8,047 nucleotides of DNA from Bordetella parapertussis (GTDB lineage Bacteria; Pseudomonadota; Gammaproteobacteria; Burkholderiales; Burkholderiaceae_C), in NCBI GenBank assembly GCA_945900685.1, contig CAMDJS010000094.1, positions 1-8,047 on the forward strand. The letters are read 5' to 3'. Made by a program: the position numbers and the translations under genes. The notes under the pieces were generated by a model. That model was not told the origin of the DNA. It did not search any database and saw nothing but the letters and a program-made list of their open reading frames with translations. Shown piece after piece: positions 1 to 6,779 of the stretch. The stretch's first letter is position 1, and the number at the start of each line of letters is the position of its first letter.

Positions 1-2
1 CT

Positions 3-1811
3 TTTTACGCAAGCAGAGTAAGACGTCTTTTTCCATCACTGATTTTGGTCTTACTGGCCTGTCAAATATTTGGTTGGTTCGCCTTACTGTCTGACGAGTA
101 CAAATTACTGGGCAAGCACATATCGACCTCTGCATTGCTCATTCCAAATTGGATTTTTTGGAGCGAGAGTGGCTACTTTGATTACGCCGCCAATACCAAA
201 CCACTGCTGCATCTTTGGAGCCTGGGCGTTGAAGAGCAATATTATCTATTTTGGCCCATCACTGTTTACTTGCTATTCATTTACAAATTAAACGCAATCA
301 GAATAACTTCAATTCTTTTGCTCTGCTCTTTATTATTGAACTTGTTCGTGATTGAAAAATTTCCATCGGCAGCATTTTTCTTGCCTTTCACCCGAATGTG
401 GGAACTGTTAGCAGGAAGTTGTCTTGCCTTTTTTACACAAGCAAACTTGACGGGACTTAACCCGATCAGGGCTCAGTTCGAAAAATACAAATGGATAAGT
501 CAAGGACTGTCTTTTTTGGGCTTGTTGCTGTTGTCAGCAAGCTTATTTTTTATTGACCAAGACAAGCGCTTTCCGGGTGGCTGGGCGATATTGCCCGTGC
601 TTGGCACTTTGCTGATCATTCTGGCTGGAAATAAATCATGGTTTAACCAATCGGTGCTTTCTAGCAGAATATTGGTTGGCATTGGGTTAATCAGCTACCC
701 TTTGTACTTATGGCATTGGCCGCTGTTGTCGTTTGCAAGAATTCTCGAACAAAGTCAGCCACATTGGCAAATTCGCATTTTATGTATAGCCATTGCATTT
801 ATCTTGTCTGTGCTTACCTACTTCTTTATTGAGCGTCCTATTCGTTTTGGCCAAAACCTAAGGGTCAAAACATACGCTTTGACCCTGCTGATGTTGATGA
901 CAGCAAGCTTGGGCTTCACCACTTACATTTCGCATGGATTCAAGTCAAGATTTGCCAATCAACTGATTGAAGAACAAATATCCGACCTTGCATTCAATAT
1001 TGCGACTCCTACCGATTGGTATTGCGCTGAAGCAAGCAATGAAGGCCCCCGCTGCCTTTCAAGTGGACCTGATCCATCAACTGTGGTTATAGGGGACAGC
1101 CATGCACTGACCATCTACGTTGGTCTGGTTGAGCGATTTAAAGCCAAAGGTCAGGACGTAGCTCTTTATGGAGGAAGTGATGGATGTCCGCCATTATTAA
1201 ATGTCGTTATTCAAGACTTGGGAGGAGACACCAGAAACTGTTTAAAAAAAGGTACTCAAGCTATTTTGCGAGTGATCAAGGATCCTGCAGTCAAGGAAGT
1301 CATACTGACAAGCAGGGGGCCCATGTACACAACGGGCAAAGGTTTTGGAGAGGTAGAGTCGTCACAATTTGGCAACTGGGTTCTGCACTTTGATGATGAA
1401 GATAGTCAACTGCGAAACAATGAAGAGGTTTTCCTCCTGGGCTTGGCAAATACCTTGGATGCTTTGCTAGCTGCAGGTAAAAAAGTAACTTTTTTGCATG
1501 ATGTTCCAGAGCTTGGGTTTGATATCAGAAGCTGTTTTACTTTCAGGCCGTTGGTAATTACCCATAAGGCGATGGATCCATGTGCAGTTAGCAAAAGTGA
1601 TTTTGTGGCCAGAACCAAAATGCACAGGGATGGCGTGGATCAAATACTGTCCGTAAGACCAGAAATCAAAGTCATAGATTTAGCCGAAGCTTTGTGTGAT
1701 GACGAATGGTGTTTGGGTTCAAAGAACGGTATCTTGTTTTATATGGATGATGATCACCTTAGCCTGCGAGGTGCTGAATATGTGGTGAGACAGCTATGGG
1801 ATAAATTTTGA
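3..1811 (+). CDS. Membrane O-acyltransferase with C-terminal SGNH domain (OafA/YrhL-like), 5'-truncated
   Basis: This is a partial gene. The reading frame is open from base 3 and its first residues (FYARRVRRLFPSLILV) match the conserved loop after the first membrane segment of acyltransferase-3 proteins, so the true start lies upstream. An internal TTG at 45 is not the start. The acyltransferase-3 part (about bases 3-950) shows the hallmark LHLWSLGVEEQYYLFWP, later YPLYLWHWPLL, and many hydrophobic helices. It is followed by a periplasmic SGNH hydrolase-like domain with block I GDSH at 1092-1103 and the catalytic Asp-His block (DDDHLS) starting at 1746. The soluble domain has eight cysteines, consistent with disulfides in the periplasm. 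Family members move acetyl or other acyl groups across the inner membrane onto O-antigen, peptidoglycan or exopolysaccharide sugars; the substrate here cannot be read from sequence. The gene is more AT-rich than trkAH, as is common for surface-polysaccharide modification genes. Confidence 0.93.
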   Translation, partial: FYASRVRRLFPSLILVLLACQIFGWFALLSDEYKLLGKHISTSALLIPNWIFWSESGYFDYAANTKPLLHLWSLGVEEQYYLFWPITVYLLFIYKLNAIRITSILLLCSLLLNLFVIEKFPSAAFFLPFTRMWELLAGSCLAFFTQANLTGLNPIRAQFEKYKWISQGLSFLGLLLLSASLFFIDQDKRFPGGWAILPVLGTLLIILAGNKSWFNQSVLSSRILVGIGLISYPLYLWHWPLLSFARILEQSQPHWQIRILCIAIAFILSVLTYFFIERPIRFGQNLRVKTYALTLLMLMTASLGFTTYISHGFKSRFANQLIEEQISDLAFNIATPTDWYCAEASNEGPRCLSSGPDPSTVVIGDSHALTIYVGLVERFKAKGQDVALYGGSDGCPPLLNVVIQDLGGDTRNCLKKGTQAILRVIKDPAVKEVILTSRGPMYTTGKGFGEVESSQFGNWVLHFDDEDSQLRNNEEVFLLGLANTLDALLAAGKKVTFLHDVPELGFDIRSCFTFRPLVITHKAMDPCAVSKSDFVARTKMHRDGVDQILSVRPEIKVIDLAEALCDDEWCLGSKNGILFYMDDDHLSLRGAEYVVRQLWDKF

Positions 1812-1880
1812 CTAACAATAGATATTACAAAACCTGTTTCAGTTATATTTTATGGGCACATAGATAATGGGAGCACATCA
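1812..1880 (+). other. Short AT-rich spacer, acyltransferase to dioxygenase-like gene
   Basis: This 69-bp spacer holds the ribosome binding site TGGGAG (1868-1873) of the downstream gene. A TATATT hexamer at 1844-1849 resembles a -10 box but has no acceptable -35 partner at 16-18 bp. No terminator hairpin is visible, so the two genes could be co-transcribed. Confidence 0.4.
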
Positions 1881-2468
1881 ATGCAAAAAGACCTGATTTC
1901 TCGTCGAAATGTGTTGCAGCGTTATGGACGTCTTGCCATTTCTTTCGGTTTAATTGCTCCTGGCATAGTCACTAGCCGAAAGTCGTTGGCGCAGCAGTCA
2001 ACAAACCATTTGTGTGGAAAACAAACGCCTTCCCAGTTGCAAGGACCCTTCTACATACCCCTTTCACCAGAGCGTATCAACCTTACAGAACCAAAAATGA
2101 AATCCCCACGCATGCGCTTGACGGGTCTCGTTGTTGATACAGCATGTAGACCTGTATCTGGTGCCATGTTGGACTTTTGGCATTGCGATGAAAGAGGCCA
2201 ATACGACACCAAAGGCTTTAGTCTGCGGGGGCACCAGTATTCCAATACAAAAGGCGAATTTTTCTTGGAAACTATTATTCCTGGTTCATATCCCGGAAGA
2301 ACACCCCACTTACATGTCAAAGTTCAGCGCAAGGCAGGCCAAGTACTGACTACTCAACTGTATTTGCCGAACCACCCTGGTAACGCGCAAGATTTTCTTT
2401 TTGATCCAAGCTTGTCATTGGTGCCAAAAGGGCAGGATTTCCAATGGCAATTTGTTCTGCCGAGTTAA
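1881..2468 (+). CDS. Tat-exported intradiol ring-cleavage dioxygenase-like protein
   Basis: A 195-residue protein of the intradiol dioxygenase C-terminal family (protocatechuate 3,4-dioxygenase beta-like fold). The N-terminus carries a twin-arginine signal (SRRNVLQ, residues 7-13), a hydrophobic stretch at 18-30 and a likely cleavage site near LAQQ at 36-39. Family marks follow: GPFYIP at 55-60, LDFWHCDERGQY at 97-108, PGSYPGRTPHLHVKV at 134-148 and TQLYLP at 158-163. By alignment the ferric iron ligands are Tyr108, Tyr137, His143 and His145, with Arg140 at the position of the active-site arginine, so an active site is intact. Known relatives cleave catechols between the two hydroxyl groups, but true catabolic enzymes are cytoplasmic and usually sit with pca or cat genes; none are here. 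Export suggests action on a catechol-like or other phenolic compound in the periplasm. The ATG at 1881 is preceded by TGGGAG (1868-1873) at 7 bases. The substrate is unknown. Confidence 0.87.
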   Translation: MQKDLISRRNVLQRYGRLAISFGLIAPGIVTSRKSLAQQSTNHLCGKQTPSQLQGPFYIPLSPERINLTEPKMKSPRMRLTGLVVDTACRPVSGAMLDFWHCDERGQYDTKGFSLRGHQYSNTKGEFFLETIIPGSYPGRTPHLHVKVQRKAGQVLTTQLYLPNHPGNAQDFLFDPSLSLVPKGQDFQWQFVLPS

Positions 2469-2521
2469 TGGCAACAAGTGTGATTCTCACCGCGTTTTAT
2501 GGAGTTAAGTGGGCTTAAGTT

Positions 2522-2535
2522 GAGACAATTGTCTC
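2522..2535. promoter_or_regulatory. Perfect 14-bp palindrome (GAGACAATTGTCTC), candidate operator
   Basis: The sequence GAGACAATTGTCTC equals its own reverse complement over all 14 bases. It lies in the 255-bp spacer after the dioxygenase-like gene, about 130 bp upstream of the putative mipA promoter. There is no following T-tract, so it is not an intrinsic terminator. Its symmetry fits a site for a dimeric regulator, but no cognate regulator is in the window. The binding protein and function are unknown. Confidence 0.35.
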
Positions 2536-2662
2536 TGGGCTACGGACGAGATGACAGAGGATCAAAGAAATTAAAAGGTTAACGACTTGAGTAAGCTAGG
2601 TTGCACGATGCTAAAACGCCAGCAGACGGCTTTCCTAAAAAACACAAGGGTATTTGGTTAAC

Positions 2663-2692
2663 TTGACGATGTAACAGGTGTGTGTGAATAAT
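2663..2692 (+). promoter_or_regulatory. Putative sigma70 promoter of the MipA/OmpV-family gene
   Basis: TTGACG at 2663-2668 matches the -35 consensus in five of six bases, and AATAAT at 2687-2692 matches the -10 consensus in five of six, with an 18-bp spacer. Transcription would begin near 2699, leaving an untranslated leader of about 25 bases that includes a GGGACGG ribosome binding site (2712-2718) before the ATG at 2724. Confidence 0.45.
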
Positions 2693-2723
2693 TGATTTGC
2701 TTAAATGATCTGGGACGGTGTAA

Positions 2724-3575
2724 ATGCTTTTCAATAATCTCCGTTTGCTGTTAATAACTGCATTAGGCCTAACGGTATTTACTTTTTCTCATGCACAGAC
2801 TGAACCAGATGTCGAAGGCTTTCAAAAACCCTTGTGGGAAGCAGGTGTTGCTGGCTTTGGCCTGACCGGCCCTGCCTACCCCGGTGCAGATGACGATGTA
2901 GGCCGAGCACTGGCGCTGCCATGGTTCATTTACCGAGGACCGGTGTGGCGGGCTGCCGGGGGAACCTTAGGCGCCAGAGTGGCAAAAAATTCATTTGCAG
3001 AATTTGACATTGGCTTGGGCGGCGCACTGCGTGCCTCCAGCGACGACGTCAAAGTGCGCGACGGTATGCCTGATCTGGGGTTTTTGCTGGAGTTTGGCCC
3101 GCGTGCCAAGTTGAATTTGGCGCGTCCCAGCCCAGATTCCGTGGTTCGCTTGGAGTTGCCATTGCGCGGGGTGTTCGAGTTCAACAGTGGGGTGCATTAC
3201 CAAGGCCTAGCGTTCGAGCCCAAACTCACTTACGACAAACGCGATTTGGGTCGTGGCTGGGGAGTTTCAGGAAGCCTAGGATTGATTTACGGCGATCAGA
3301 AATTCAACCAATACCTGTATGGCGTTTCTTCGCAATACGCCACTACATCCCGCAGCGCTTACACCGCTAAAGCTGGATTGATCACGCCCCGGACACAACT
3401 GACCCTTTCATACAGACTCAATGAAGATGTTCGGATGTTTGCATTTAGCCGCACTGATTTCGCAGGCAAAGGCGCCAACAGCAGCAGCCCTTTGCATTTG
3501 CAAGACCGTGGAACTTCTGTGGGATTGGGTCTGATTTGGACCTTGGGACGGTCAAGTGAGCTGGTCAATGATTGA
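2724..3575 (+). CDS. MipA/OmpV-family outer-membrane protein
   Basis: A 283-residue predicted outer-membrane beta-barrel. A Sec signal peptide covers residues 1-24 (hydrophobic core about 7-21, cleavage after SHA). Family features are the YPGADDD motif at 52-58, LPWFIYRG at 65-72, the GLGGALRASSDD region at 97-108 and the GMPDLGFLLEFGPR block at 114-127. Alternating hydrophobic strands continue to the C-terminus. E. coli MipA is a scaffold linking the lytic transglycosylase MltA to penicillin-binding protein 1B; OmpV-type relatives are outer-membrane proteins whose roles are poorly defined, so the function here is not settled. The last barrel strand (SVGLGLIWTL, 265-274) is followed by a polar tail of nine residues instead of ending on an aromatic residue, which is unusual. 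The gene appears to be transcribed alone from the promoter at 2663-2692. The ATG at 2724 is supported by the signal peptide and by GGGACGG just upstream. Confidence 0.88.
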   Translation: MLFNNLRLLLITALGLTVFTFSHAQTEPDVEGFQKPLWEAGVAGFGLTGPAYPGADDDVGRALALPWFIYRGPVWRAAGGTLGARVAKNSFAEFDIGLGGALRASSDDVKVRDGMPDLGFLLEFGPRAKLNLARPSPDSVVRLELPLRGVFEFNSGVHYQGLAFEPKLTYDKRDLGRGWGVSGSLGLIYGDQKFNQYLYGVSSQYATTSRSAYTAKAGLITPRTQLTLSYRLNEDVRMFAFSRTDFAGKGANSSSPLHLQDRGTSVGLGLIWTLGRSSELVND

Positions 3576-3765
3576 AAATGCCATCGCCACACTGGTGAAA
3601 TAGTGAAGTGGCCGAGTATCTAATTCAAACCTATCTCAATGAAATGAATTACTTGGGATTAATAGAGGTTGTATAAATGACTATTTAGTAAAATTTTTGA
3701 GAAGGCGTCGAGTGACACAATCAGGCCATTGTCAAAATAACAATTAGTCGTTTGGAAATATATCA
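3576..3765 (+). other. Spacer upstream of trkA, no confident promoter
   Basis: This 190-bp region is AT-rich in its second half. Candidate -10 hexamers TATAAA (3672-3677) and TAAAAT (3689-3694) are present, but neither has a good -35 box at a normal distance. GTGACA (3712-3717) resembles a -35 but has only a weak partner (CAAAAT, 3733-3738, 15-bp spacer). GCCAC (3586-3590) and GTGGC (3608-3612) could form an interrupted hairpin after mipA, but no T-tract follows. The trkA promoter is probably in this region but cannot be fixed. Confidence 0.3.
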
Positions 3766-5145
3766 ATGAGCAACGTCATCATTCTTGGTGCCGGACAGGT
3801 TGGAACCGCGGTTGCAAAAAGTCTGGCTAATGACGGGCACAACATCACTGTGATTGACCGTGATGCGCCCAAACTAAAAGAACTGGCCTCCAAATATGAC
3901 TTGCGTACCGTTACCGGTAACGCTGGGCACCCCCCCATTTTGAAAGCAGCTGGTATAGCGGACTGCGATTTGCTCATTGCTGTGACCGAGGTAGATGAAA
4001 TAAATATGATGGCGTGCAAAATCGCGTCCAGCATCTTCAATGTACCCAAACGCATTGCCCGGATTCGGTCTACAGAGTATTTAGACGATCCGCTCCTGTC
4101 CGTGGAGGAGGTTTTCGGTATCAGTCACGTGATCTCGCCCGAAGTGTTGCTTGCACGGCATGTTGAAAATCTGGTCGTTTATCCAGAGGCGCTTCAGGTT
4201 TTAGAGTTTGCACAGCGCCAAGTCTGCCTAGTGGCCGTGACCGCTAAAGTCGGGGGTCTATTGGTGGGAGACCGGATAGGCAATCTGCACAATCACCTGA
4301 AGACCACAGATGCGCGAATTGTTGCAATATTCCGCGGAACAAGCACAGTGCGGCCCGTAGCAGATACGGTTATTGAAGACGGCGACGAAGTGTTCTTTCT
4401 TTCACGAACAGCCGATATGCGGCAAGTTATGAAGGAGTTGCGTAAGTCAGACCGCCCTGTCAAGCGCATCATGATCGCTGGGGGATCTGAATTTAGTTAC
4501 CGTTTGGCCAAGGACCTAGAGGCTAGCCATTCGGTAAAGCTGATTGAGTCAAATCAGAAACGCGCGCAACAGCTAGTGGCTATGCTGGATAAAACAGTGG
4601 TCTTGCATGGCAGCGAAAACGACATTGAACTTTTGACAAACGAGGATATTGCCAACGTGGATCTCTTTGTCGCTGCGATAGGCGATGACGATCGCAACAT
4701 CATTGCGTCGCTTCTTGCAAAAAAAATGGGAGCGCACCGCGTCATATCGTTGATCTATCAAAGCGTGTATGTCGGTGTATTAGAAGACAGCAAAATCGAT
4801 GTCGTTATTGGTCTTGCCGATATCACCATCGGCTCCATTCTTGCGCACGTTCGGCGTGCTGATGTGGCGCGTGTACACAGCTTGCGCCGTGGTGCTGCAG
4901 AGGCACTGGAAATCGTCATTCATGGAGATAAATCCACCAGTCAGTGCGTGGGCCGCCGTGTAGATGCCATCGCATGGCCGTCGGGCGCCTTATTGGGCGC
5001 CGTGGTGCGCGGCCAAGAAGTGTTGATGGCTCACCATGACATGGTGCTTGAATCGGAAGACCATTTAATTTTGTTTGTCACCGAAATAAAAACCTTGCGA
5101 AAAATTGAAAAGCTTCTTCAGGTTAGCGCAAGCTTTTTTGGATGA
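3766..5145 (+). CDS. trkA: Trk potassium uptake system regulatory subunit TrkA
   Basis: A 459-residue cytoplasmic protein, almost the same length as E. coli TrkA (458). It has the duplicated TrkA_N plus TrkA_C layout. Repeat one has an intact dinucleotide motif GAGQVG (8-13) with acidic Asp31 at the end of the second strand, then TGNAGHPPIL (50-59) and NMMACKIA (80-87); its C-terminal lobe spans about 140-220. Repeat two starts at RIMIAGG (234-240) and continues through MGAHRVISLI (321-330), ATP/NAD-fold helices, and LRRGAAEALE (373-382) to the second C-terminal lobe. TrkA proteins form a gating ring under the TrkH channel and respond to nucleotides. In repeat two the glycine motif reads GGSEFS (239-244) where E. 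coli has GGGNIG, so this second nucleotide site is degenerate. It is followed 10 bp later by trkH in one operon. The Shine-Dalgarno is weak (GGAA near 3754-3757). Runs of seven C (3930-3936) and eight A (4719-4726) occur within the frame. Confidence 0.97.
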   Translation: MSNVIILGAGQVGTAVAKSLANDGHNITVIDRDAPKLKELASKYDLRTVTGNAGHPPILKAAGIADCDLLIAVTEVDEINMMACKIASSIFNVPKRIARIRSTEYLDDPLLSVEEVFGISHVISPEVLLARHVENLVVYPEALQVLEFAQRQVCLVAVTAKVGGLLVGDRIGNLHNHLKTTDARIVAIFRGTSTVRPVADTVIEDGDEVFFLSRTADMRQVMKELRKSDRPVKRIMIAGGSEFSYRLAKDLEASHSVKLIESNQKRAQQLVAMLDKTVVLHGSENDIELLTNEDIANVDLFVAAIGDDDRNIIASLLAKKMGAHRVISLIYQSVYVGVLEDSKIDVVIGLADITIGSILAHVRRADVARVHSLRRGAAEALEIVIHGDKSTSQCVGRRVDAIAWPSGALLGAVVRGQEVLMAHHDMVLESEDHLILFVTEIKTLRKIEKLLQVSASFFG

Positions 5146-5148
5146 AGG
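5145..5148 (+). promoter_or_regulatory. Ribosome binding site deciding the trkH start
   Basis: AAGG at 5145-5148 begins at the last base of the trkA stop codon (TGA, 5143-5145) and lies 7 bases before the ATG at 5156. This supports a start at 5156 rather than at the in-frame TTG at 5105 inside trkA, and it suggests translational coupling of the two genes. A second ATG follows directly at 5159. Confidence 0.6.
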
Positions 5149-5155
5149 TCACCAT

Positions 5156-6622
5156 ATGATGCAGAGAATAGCTGGGGTTTTGAATATTCTTGGATTCATC
5201 ATCCTGATTTTTACAAGCTTGATGTTGTTTCCAACAGCAGTTTCTTGGTATTTGGATGATCAGGCCATTAGGAGTTTTATCGTTGGCATGGTTGCTTCTG
5301 GGATCATTGGCTTAGCCATGTGGGGTTGCACACACAAGGCGTCTCTCGGCAAAGAGTTACGCAATAGAGATGGTTTTTTACTGTCCGCATTGACCTGGAT
5401 GGTGCTACCGGCAATCGCCACTATTCCTTTGATGCTGAGTATTCCCAGTCTGTCCTTCACTGATGCTTATTTTGAAACCATGTCGGGCTTGACCACCACT
5501 GGCGCCACGACGATTTCTAATTTAGACCAACTGCCAATTTCCATCAACGTATGGCGTACCTTTTTAGTGTGGCTAGGTGGCATGGGTGTGGTGGTGCTAG
5601 CGGTCGCGGTCTTGCCAATGCTTGGGGTCGGCGGTAGCCAAGCGTTCAAGGCGGAAACCCCGGGCCCGATGAAGGACGCCAAGCTCACACCCCGTATCGC
5701 GCAGACGGCTAAAGGCCTGTGGCTGGTTTATCTTTTGATTACGATTGCCTGTACCTTCAGCCTATGGGCTGTTGGCATGCCATTTTTAGATTCGCTGATT
5801 CATACCTTTTCCATCATGGGTCTAGGTGGTTTTTCCTCGCACGATGCAAGCTTTGGCTTCTTTGATTCAGCTGCGATGGAGGCAGTAGCCATCGTGTTCA
5901 TGTTGCTAGCAGCCATCAATTTCTCCACTCACTTTTTGGCATTCTCAGGCCGGTCACTGAAGGCCTACGCCAATGACAATGAAGCACACATGGTCTGGAC
6001 TGTCATGATCGGCAGCGTTATTTTGGTGGCGTATTTTTTATGGGTGCATGGTGTCTACCCTGATTTTTTAACTGCGTTGAGACACTCGGCCTTCAACGTA
6101 GTCTCGATCGCAACCACCACCGGTTTGGCCACGCAAGACTACAACCTGTGGCCCGCTTTTGCACCGGTGTTGATGATATTTTTATCTTGCTTTGCGACCG
6201 CTGCAGGCTCCACTGGAGGTGGAATAAAAATGATACGTGCCCAGCTATTGATCAAGCACTGCTTCAGTGAACTGCACCGGCTTGTGCATCCTAAATCACC
6301 AATGGTTGTGAAGTTGAATGGAGCCGTTTATGAGCCCTCAGTACTGGACTCTATTTTGGCTTTTTTGTTCCTCTATGGTGCCTCCATCATTGTGTGCACC
6401 TTGCTCATGCTGGCAAGCGGGTGCGATGTGGTGACGGCACTTTCGGCAGTAGTCGCCTGTATCAACAACATGGGGCCTGGACTTAATTTGGTAGGTCCCG
6501 CAACCACCTTTGCCGTTCTGACAGACTTTCAAACTTGGATTTGTACCTTGGCCATGCTGCTCGGACGCTTGGAGCTATTTACGATGGTGATTATTTTCAC
6601 AGCCTATTTTTGGCGTCCCTGA
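5156..6622 (+). CDS. trkH: Trk potassium uptake system channel subunit TrkH
   Basis: An inner-membrane protein of 488 residues from the ATG at 5156, close to the 483 of E. coli TrkH. The frame is open upstream to a TTG at 5105, but the ribosome binding site and family length favour 5156 (or the adjacent ATG at 5159). The superfamily's four pore repeats are visible through their selectivity-filter loops: GLTTTGATTIS (111-121), IMGLGGFSSHD (220-230), ATTTGLATQD (319-328) and CINNMGPGLN (435-444), each with the filter glycine. The loop GSTGGGIKMIR (351-361) corresponds to the gating region in the third repeat, and the conserved LLGRLELFT (468-476) is near the C-terminus. TrkH conducts K+ inward and is gated by the TrkA ring, which its upstream partner gene supplies. 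All pore landmarks are present and I see no damage. Confidence 0.97.
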   Translation: MMQRIAGVLNILGFIILIFTSLMLFPTAVSWYLDDQAIRSFIVGMVASGIIGLAMWGCTHKASLGKELRNRDGFLLSALTWMVLPAIATIPLMLSIPSLSFTDAYFETMSGLTTTGATTISNLDQLPISINVWRTFLVWLGGMGVVVLAVAVLPMLGVGGSQAFKAETPGPMKDAKLTPRIAQTAKGLWLVYLLITIACTFSLWAVGMPFLDSLIHTFSIMGLGGFSSHDASFGFFDSAAMEAVAIVFMLLAAINFSTHFLAFSGRSLKAYANDNEAHMVWTVMIGSVILVAYFLWVHGVYPDFLTALRHSAFNVVSIATTTGLATQDYNLWPAFAPVLMIFLSCFATAAGSTGGGIKMIRAQLLIKHCFSELHRLVHPKSPMVVKLNGAVYEPSVLDSILAFLFLYGASIIVCTLLMLASGCDVVTALSAVVACINNMGPGLNLVGPATTFAVLTDFQTWICTLAMLLGRLELFTMVIIFTAYFWRP

Positions 6623-6706
6623 TTTGATAGTTTCAAGGTAATGCGGTAGCCATGAGTAATAGATTTTCAGCTTGAAAGAGCGAAACAATTTGTTGCGTTA
6701 AAAAGC

Positions 6707-6736
6707 AAAAAGCACCGCGCAAGGCGATGCTTTTTT
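6707..6736. terminator. Bidirectional intrinsic terminator between trkH and the Tim44-like gene
   Basis: An 8-bp stem (AAAAAGCA at 6707-6714 with TGCTTTTT at 6728-6735), a C-A mismatch (6715/6727), three more pairs (CGC 6716-6718 with GCG 6724-6726) and a 5-base loop. The T-run reaches 6736. The A-tract on one side and T-run on the other give a U-run for transcripts from either direction, which fits its place between two convergent genes. Confidence 0.75.
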
Positions 6737-6779
6737 AGGTGGCTCCTTAGTCTTCTAAGCAAAGACCATCAGGCTAAAT

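Noticed and set aside
1244..1250. A7 run resembling a slippery site in the acyltransferase gene
   Set aside because: It encodes Lys-Lys in the main frame, which continues intact to the SGNH catalytic block. There is no obvious downstream structure and no alternative frame with a recognisable domain.
2608..2661. 17-codon open frame in the spacer before mipA
   Set aside because: It is very short, has only a weak AGG upstream, and ends just before the putative mipA promoter.
2577..2662. Two copies of GGTTAAC (2577-2583 and 2656-2662)
   Set aside because: Seven-base AT-rich repeats of this kind are expected by chance in a spacer of this length, and there is no shared flank.
3909..3922. Perfect 14-bp palindrome CGTTACCGGTAACG
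   Set aside because: It lies inside trkA and encodes the conserved TVTGN region of the first nucleotide-binding repeat, so coding constraint and chance are enough to explain it.
4719..4726. A8 run in trkA as a programmed frameshift site
   Set aside because: It encodes the conserved AKKMGA stretch also found in E. coli TrkA (AKRMGA), and the zero frame gives a full-length protein.
4981..5003. Repeated GGCGCC in trkA
   Set aside because: The two copies encode the conserved SGALLGAVV region, so they are explained by coding sequence.
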